64,000 bases of DNA from Halichondria panicea (taxonomy: Eukaryota; Porifera; Demospongiae; Suberitida; Halichondriidae): positions 701,001-765,000 of the forward strand of contig NC_087387.1 of the NCBI RefSeq assembly GCF_963675165.1, written 5' to 3'. Every line of letters starts with the position of its first letter. Positions within the stretch are counted from its first letter, which is position 1. The translations under genes and the position numbers were made by a program. Shown one piece after another: positions 59,419 through 64,000 of the stretch. Below the pieces are notes generated by a model. The model searched no databases and had not been told where the DNA came from. It saw only the letters and a list, made by a program, of their open reading frames with translations.

Positions 59419-62400
59419 ACACACACACACCACTCCCACACACACAGACTTTGTGCTGGTGTACCAGCTCCAGGTGGAGAAGAAAGGAGGGTTTTGTAAG
59501 AAGGACACGGAGGACACTGAGGAGCAACAAGACAAGAGAGGAACCAAGAGGGACCGCTTCATCGAGAGCTGCAAGGAAATGGGACTCGAGTTTGAACTGC
59601 AGGACTGTGCTGTAAGATCATTGTAGCCATCTTTCTTTAGAAATATCTACGTGTGTTCTTTTCACCATTTCCCACACCTTGATATGTGTTTGCAGGAGTC
59701 TCCTGACCGCAAGTCGTTCTACTACAAGGTGCACGCCACTCACATTGCACTGTTGAAGGGAGCTGAGGAGTTGTTCCTGCGTATGCCCATATCTGTAAGT
59801 CCCTTTTCCCCACCCCCTCTCCCTCACTCCCTCCTGTACCCCCTCACCCTCACTCCCTCCTGTATCCCCTCACCCTCACCCCCCTTATAGGAGAACAACC
59901 TGAAGGTGTCCTCTTGGAGGCAGAGGTTCTTTGACTACATCAAGGTCCGAGATCCAATGGACCCCAACATACCGAGTCATCTAGTGAGGGACGTCTACTT
60001 CACGGCACCCTTCAAACTGGAGAGAAAGGAAAGGTAATTCCATCAAACTCTTCTGTTATCTTTCTGCAATACTGTGTTCAATGGTGTTTTATGTACAACA
60101 AGAAAACTAGAGCTTAAAAAAAAAATTGCTTTTTTTTTCTATGCAATATGCTGTTTCAGTATAATTATGCAGAAGATAAAAATCTTTACAATGAAGTTTA
60201 TGTGTGTGTACAGCAAGAGCTTCACTTTCTTTGTAATGTATGCAAGGACTTCACACTTCAATCACTCACGTTTACCTCGAATTTCCTAGGCTAACAATAA
60301 ATGGTTTCTATATTGATCTGTATTTCCTGCAGCTTCCTCAACTGGGATGATGAGGAAAAGTTTTTCACCAACGCCCAAAGAAGTACCATTGTGGGTTGGC
60401 TGTATCAGATAGTTAAATAGATGTAGGACAGTGCTAAATAGATGATATGTGCCATGCATGTGTTAAAAACTATGTGTTGACAGTACCAAGAATACTCTTA
60501 TCTACTCTTGACAGTATACTGATCCATGTTTCACTGGCCCCCTCTGTATATGTAGGTGTGGCACATGCTACAGAATGCCCGCTATGGTGAGGACAGTGAC
60601 CAGATTGGTATCCTTCGTCTCACCCAGAACAAGACCATCAGCACTGCCTACCCCCTGCACGAGGTCAGTGTGCATGGTGGGAGACTACCGTATTGTATCA
60701 GTGTGGTGGGAGACTACCGTATTGTATCAGTGTGGTAGGAGACTACCGTATTGTATCAGTGTGGTAGGAGACTACCGTATTGTATCAGTGTGGAGGGAGA
60801 CTACCGTATTGTATCAGTGTGGAGGGAGACTACCATCTTTGTAGACAATGACATATGTTACATTTCGATCATAGATGAATAAAATAGTTTGGCCTTTCTC
60901 ATTTCGTGGTTCCTCACGGTAACCATGGAGTCCATTACCAGTAATAAAAGTGCGTGTATGTGTGTATACCCATTATATGGAGTAATAAGCCAATATCACG
61001 CTCTATTTAACGCGCTAACGGCTTTCTTTGATATATGAATACCATGGAATGTTATTACAAGCACTCGATGTTGACGCTCGTTTGCAGAGCTCGTACAAGT
61101 TCAAGAAGGACGACGACCCTGCCACCATGACCGACCGTCAGTTCCTCAAGAGCCAGTGGTCCTCTGGTTGGGCCTGGTACAAGAAGCAACCGCTCGACCA
61201 GATCAGGTGGGCCTAATCAGCATTACACACACGACTGTATGAAATTTCAACTCTTGGAATTCGTGTCGCTACTTAGCATTTTTGGATGCTTAGAATTATA
61301 TATATAGTATTGAAATAAACAGCCCAAAAAATGCGATGTACATAGTTGATCATAATAATTCTTGTGTACATAATATAATGAATGATGGAAAGATGCTGTT
61401 ACTATAACCATTATTTTATTTCTCCAGGCGCTACTTTGGTGAGAAGATTGGCATCTACTTTGCATGGCTAGGGTTCTACACGATGTGGCTACTCCCTGCT
61501 TCCCTCGTGGGGCTCATAGTCTTCATATACGGACTCTCCACAATCAACACCATTGACTTCCGCAACGCCATCGCGTGAGTGTGTGCGTGCGTGTGTGTGG
61601 GTGTGTGGAGGGTTGTACATGTTGGAGTATTTTTGATAACATAATTATGCAAATAGGAAGTTCAGTTCATTCCGATAATCATTATAATATTATAATTATA
61701 TGATCATTGTAACACCTAGTGATCTCATGCATGACAAATGTACGTCCTCTGGTACATGTACATGATCCTTTGTCCACAGGAATGCTACTTGTGACAACAA
61801 CAATCGCTACGATCTCTACATGTGCCCTCGCTGTGATCGCCGGTGTGCCTTCTGGTTCTTGACCGAGTCTTGTCTCTTCAATTATGCCTCTCAACTCTTT
61901 GACAATGGAGCCACGGTCTTCTTTGCCATCTTCATGTCATTCTGGGGTCAGTGGATGAAATAATATACTCATTGTATTAAAAGATGTGCTTCAATTTACC
62001 CACTTTCTGTCTGCTGATTTTGTTAGCATGAATGATTGTGTTTGAGCAAGCGTACAGTACATGTACATGTTATGAACTATGTTATCCTGTGTGCAGCTGT
62101 GCTGTTTCTGGAGTTCTGGAAGCGCAAGCAGTTCTACCTCCAGTTTGACTGGGACGTGCTCGGCTATGAAGAGACTGCAGTGAGCCAATCAACTATTGTG
62201 TTTTGATAATTTTCAAATTGTATGATTATGTACCTTTGAAGATAGGTTTTTGAAACCATTTTTAGCTGACAGTGTTATATGTACAAAATGTGCAATCGAC
62301 TGTTCGTTGTTATCCCATGTATAGGAGCGTGCCAGGCCCGAGTTTGAGCAGAGAATCAAGAGGCACATCCGTTCTTGCAAAACCGAGAAAGCCAAAGAGA

Positions 62401-63163
62401 AGTTCTACATCTGGAACCCTGTGCTTGAGACGAAAGAATACATCCAGCCTCAGTCCTGGCTTGTGCCCAAGCTGCTCACTACCTTCTCTGTGCTAGGCTT
62501 TATGGTAAGCAATAGACTCGTGTAGTCAGCACTGCATGCTATCAATCAATGAATGGGCATTATGTAGTCAGCATGGTGTATTGCATATCATATAGCAGGT
62601 ATATTTCGATGGTATATCATATAGCAGGTATATTTCGATGGTATATACTTTCGCGGAAAGCACTGTTAGAATGGTTTTCGCGGAATAGCAGCCTTCTTGC
62701 AGCATGCATGCATGCTTTAATGTTCGCAGTACATGCTTAATCACGATATATACCCGCTATACGGTAGACAGCATGTAGTCGGCATGGTGTATTGCATATA
62801 GTGACCCACTGGGGTGTACTCATTATAACGCCACCTATGCCTATATATGGGATAGGTAGATATGCCACGTGCCAATTTAGAGCTAAAATTAAGTTAGCAG
62901 AAATTACTGTTGGCAGTGGGCGTGTTTAAAACGTTATCCCCCCTCCCTCTCCCAGGCTGGTATCGTGATCGCTGTGACTGTGGCTGTACTTGTGTATCGT
63001 CTGGTCGTTGCAGCTGCTATCTACGCTGTCGTGGCCAACATTAGCGGTGGTCCAACTGTTGGTGACATCGTTGTCTCCGTTAGCGGTGCTGTTATCCAGC
63101 TCGTCACCATCATTATCATGAACAGAATCTACGAGTGGTTGGCCTACAAGCTCACTACCTGGG
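57764..63163 (+). CDS. ANO: Anoctamin (TMEM16) family protein, 13 exons visible, 3' partial
   Basis: Anoctamins are calcium-activated chloride channels or lipid scramblases of the plasma membrane or ER. Exons: 57764 to 57964 or 57973, 59219-59258, 59447-59610, 59696-59793, 59891-60033, 60332-60390, 60556-60663, 61088-61206, 61428-61574, 61781-61946, 62097-62178, 62325-62503 and 62956-63163. The N-terminal cytoplasmic dimerisation domain reads DFVLVYQL and [15 protein letters not shown]. Then [17 protein letters not shown] leads into TM1 ([15 protein letters not shown]), a Cys-rich loop ([12 protein letters not shown]), TM2 ([20 protein letters not shown]), FWKRKQ, TM3 ([15 protein letters not shown]) and TM4. 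The TM6-TM8 calcium-binding acids lie beyond the window, so channel versus scramblase cannot be judged. Loop and motif style match the ANO1/2/5/6 side of the family (from memory). Confidence 0.93.
59358..59446 (+). repeat. (CA)n microsatellite ending in an anoctamin 3' splice site
   Basis: CA tract with GCA and CCA interruptions ending in CACACACAG immediately before the exon at 59447 ([13 protein letters not shown]). Confidence 0.88.
60672..60840. repeat. 29-bp minisatellite, six copies
   Basis: GAGACTACCGTATTGTATCA recurs at 60681, 60710, 60739, 60768 and 60797, with a last variant at 60826: an exact 29-bp period. It begins a few bases after the donor of exon 60556-60663 and shares TCAGTGTG with that donor region. 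Confidence 0.9.
62585..62766. mobile_element. MITE with TATAGC-GGTATAT termini
   Basis: The left terminal word (CATATAGCAGGTATATTTCG) occurs twice in tandem at about 62589 and 62627. The right end ATATATACCCGCTATACGGT is its diverged inverse. The interior (GGTTTTCGCGGAATAGCAGC) is the inverse of the 45752-45939 element. It lies in an anoctamin intron. Confidence 0.65.
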
Positions 63164-63284
63164 GTAAGGAATGACCAACACACCACGAGCCGACTGATGT
63201 CGTGATGTATTGTGACTATTTCCTGGATGTATGTACTATAGCTATGTCAGGGCTGCTCGTGCAACCACACACACGGGGTGATAC

Positions 63285-63830
63285 CATATACTGCCTGCTG
63301 CAACCATAATTGACCTACTCTATGCATTAACCACCTACCAGTCCTTGTCATATACTGCCTGCTGCAACCATAATTGACCTATTACCTGTCTATGCATTAA
63401 CCACCTACCAGTCCTTGTCATATACTGCCTGCTGCAACCATAATTGACCTACTCTATGCATTAACCACCTACCAGTCCTTGTCATATACTGCCTGCTGCA
63501 ACCATAATTGACCTATTACCTGTCTATGCATTAACCACCTACCAGTCCTTGTCATATACTGCCTGCTGCAACCATAATTGACCTACTCTATGCATTAACC
63601 ACCTACCAGTCCTTGTCATATACTGCCTGCTGCAACCATAATTGACCTATTACCTGTCTATGCATTAACCACCTACCAGTCCTTGTCATATACTGCCTGC
63701 TGCAACCATAATTGACCTATTACCTGTCTATGCATTAACCACCTACCAGTCCTTGTCATATACTTCCTGCTGCAACCATAATTGACCTATTACCTGTCTA
63801 TGCATTAACCACCTACCAGTCCTTGTCATA
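63285..63830. repeat. Tandem repeat, 64/70-bp alternating units
   Basis: CATATACTGCCTGCTGCAAC (or TACTTCC in the last unit) starts at 63285, 63349, 63419, 63483, 63553, 63617, 63687 and 63757. The periods run 64, 70, 64, 70, 64, 70 and 70. Long units carry an extra 6 bp (ATTACCTGTCTATG versus ACTCTATG). It lies in the last visible anoctamin intron. Confidence 0.92.
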
Positions 63831-63853
63831 AAATTATACTGCATTTCCTAGTA

Positions 63854-64000
63854 CAGTATGAACCCCTCTATAACGGACACCTTTAGGGAGCTATGTTTTG
63901 GCCTTTATACAGAGGTGGCCTTTGTTGAGGGGTTCACAAAACTGTTCATTTGGGACCTGGCCTTTATAATTATCGTAGTTGGAGTTGGTCTTCTTTAGTG
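63854..64000. mobile_element. pogo-like MITE, cut by the window end
   Basis: It starts TA-CAGTATGAACCCCTCT and ATAACGGACACCTTTAGGG, and contains ACTGTTCATTTGGGACCTGG as in the 50976-51149 element. The right terminus is not in the window. Confidence 0.65.

Noticed and set aside
63285-63830. CRISPR-like regular repeats
   Set aside because: Units are contiguous 64/70-bp copies without unique spacers, inside an animal intron.

Overview
This window looks like nuclear DNA of an early-branching animal, most likely a sponge. The genes are intron-dense, with canonical GT-AG introns and one GC-AG intron. They encode animal-type proteins: a type III PDE, a paraoxonase, a single-phosphatase-domain receptor tyrosine phosphatase with a very long FN3 ectodomain, a giantin-like golgin and an anoctamin. 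The AT-rich introns are full of short foldback transposons, CA/TG microsatellites and the palindrome TACATGTA. The species cannot be fixed from sequence alone.

Seven genes lie in strict strand alternation. (1) 199-9119 (+): PP6 regulatory subunit with SAPS domain, 5' end outside the window. (2) 9839-17635 (-): PDE3-type cyclic nucleotide phosphodiesterase with an N-terminal membrane region. (3) 18095-19827 (+): paraoxonase/arylesterase. (4) 20160-47265 (-): giant R3-like receptor protein tyrosine phosphatase with about 30 FN3 domains, one transmembrane helix and one intact catalytic domain. (5) 47656-49155 (+): ribosomal protein L10a (RPL10A). (6) 49402-57235 (-): giantin-like tail-anchored golgin. 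(7) 57764 to beyond 63163 (+): anoctamin/TMEM16, 3' end outside the window. Neighbours therefore share either a short head-to-head promoter region (PDE3/PON, RPTP/RPL10A, golgin/ANO; 390-530 bp between start codons) or converge tail-to-tail. They are unrelated in function; nothing suggests an operon or shared pathway.

The unusual content is mostly non-genic or structural. One dispersed imperfectly palindromic repeat (family A) has expanded in a receptor intron into a seven-unit array with a 334+344 bp higher-order period, bracketed by 10-bp inverted termini. Several MITE families can be delimited to the base, two of them with perfect 9-bp target duplications. CA tracts on the sense strand run directly into the 3' splice-site CAG of many introns in six of the seven genes. 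The FN3 exons of the receptor show recent A/B and C/D block duplication. The golgin's last intron begins with GTAAGT read in frame as a stop, so retaining it would remove the membrane anchor. No CRISPR array, tRNA, rRNA or viral gene was seen. Exon coordinates are hand-read from splice consensus and reading frame, without transcript support; those written with 'about' may be off by several bases.
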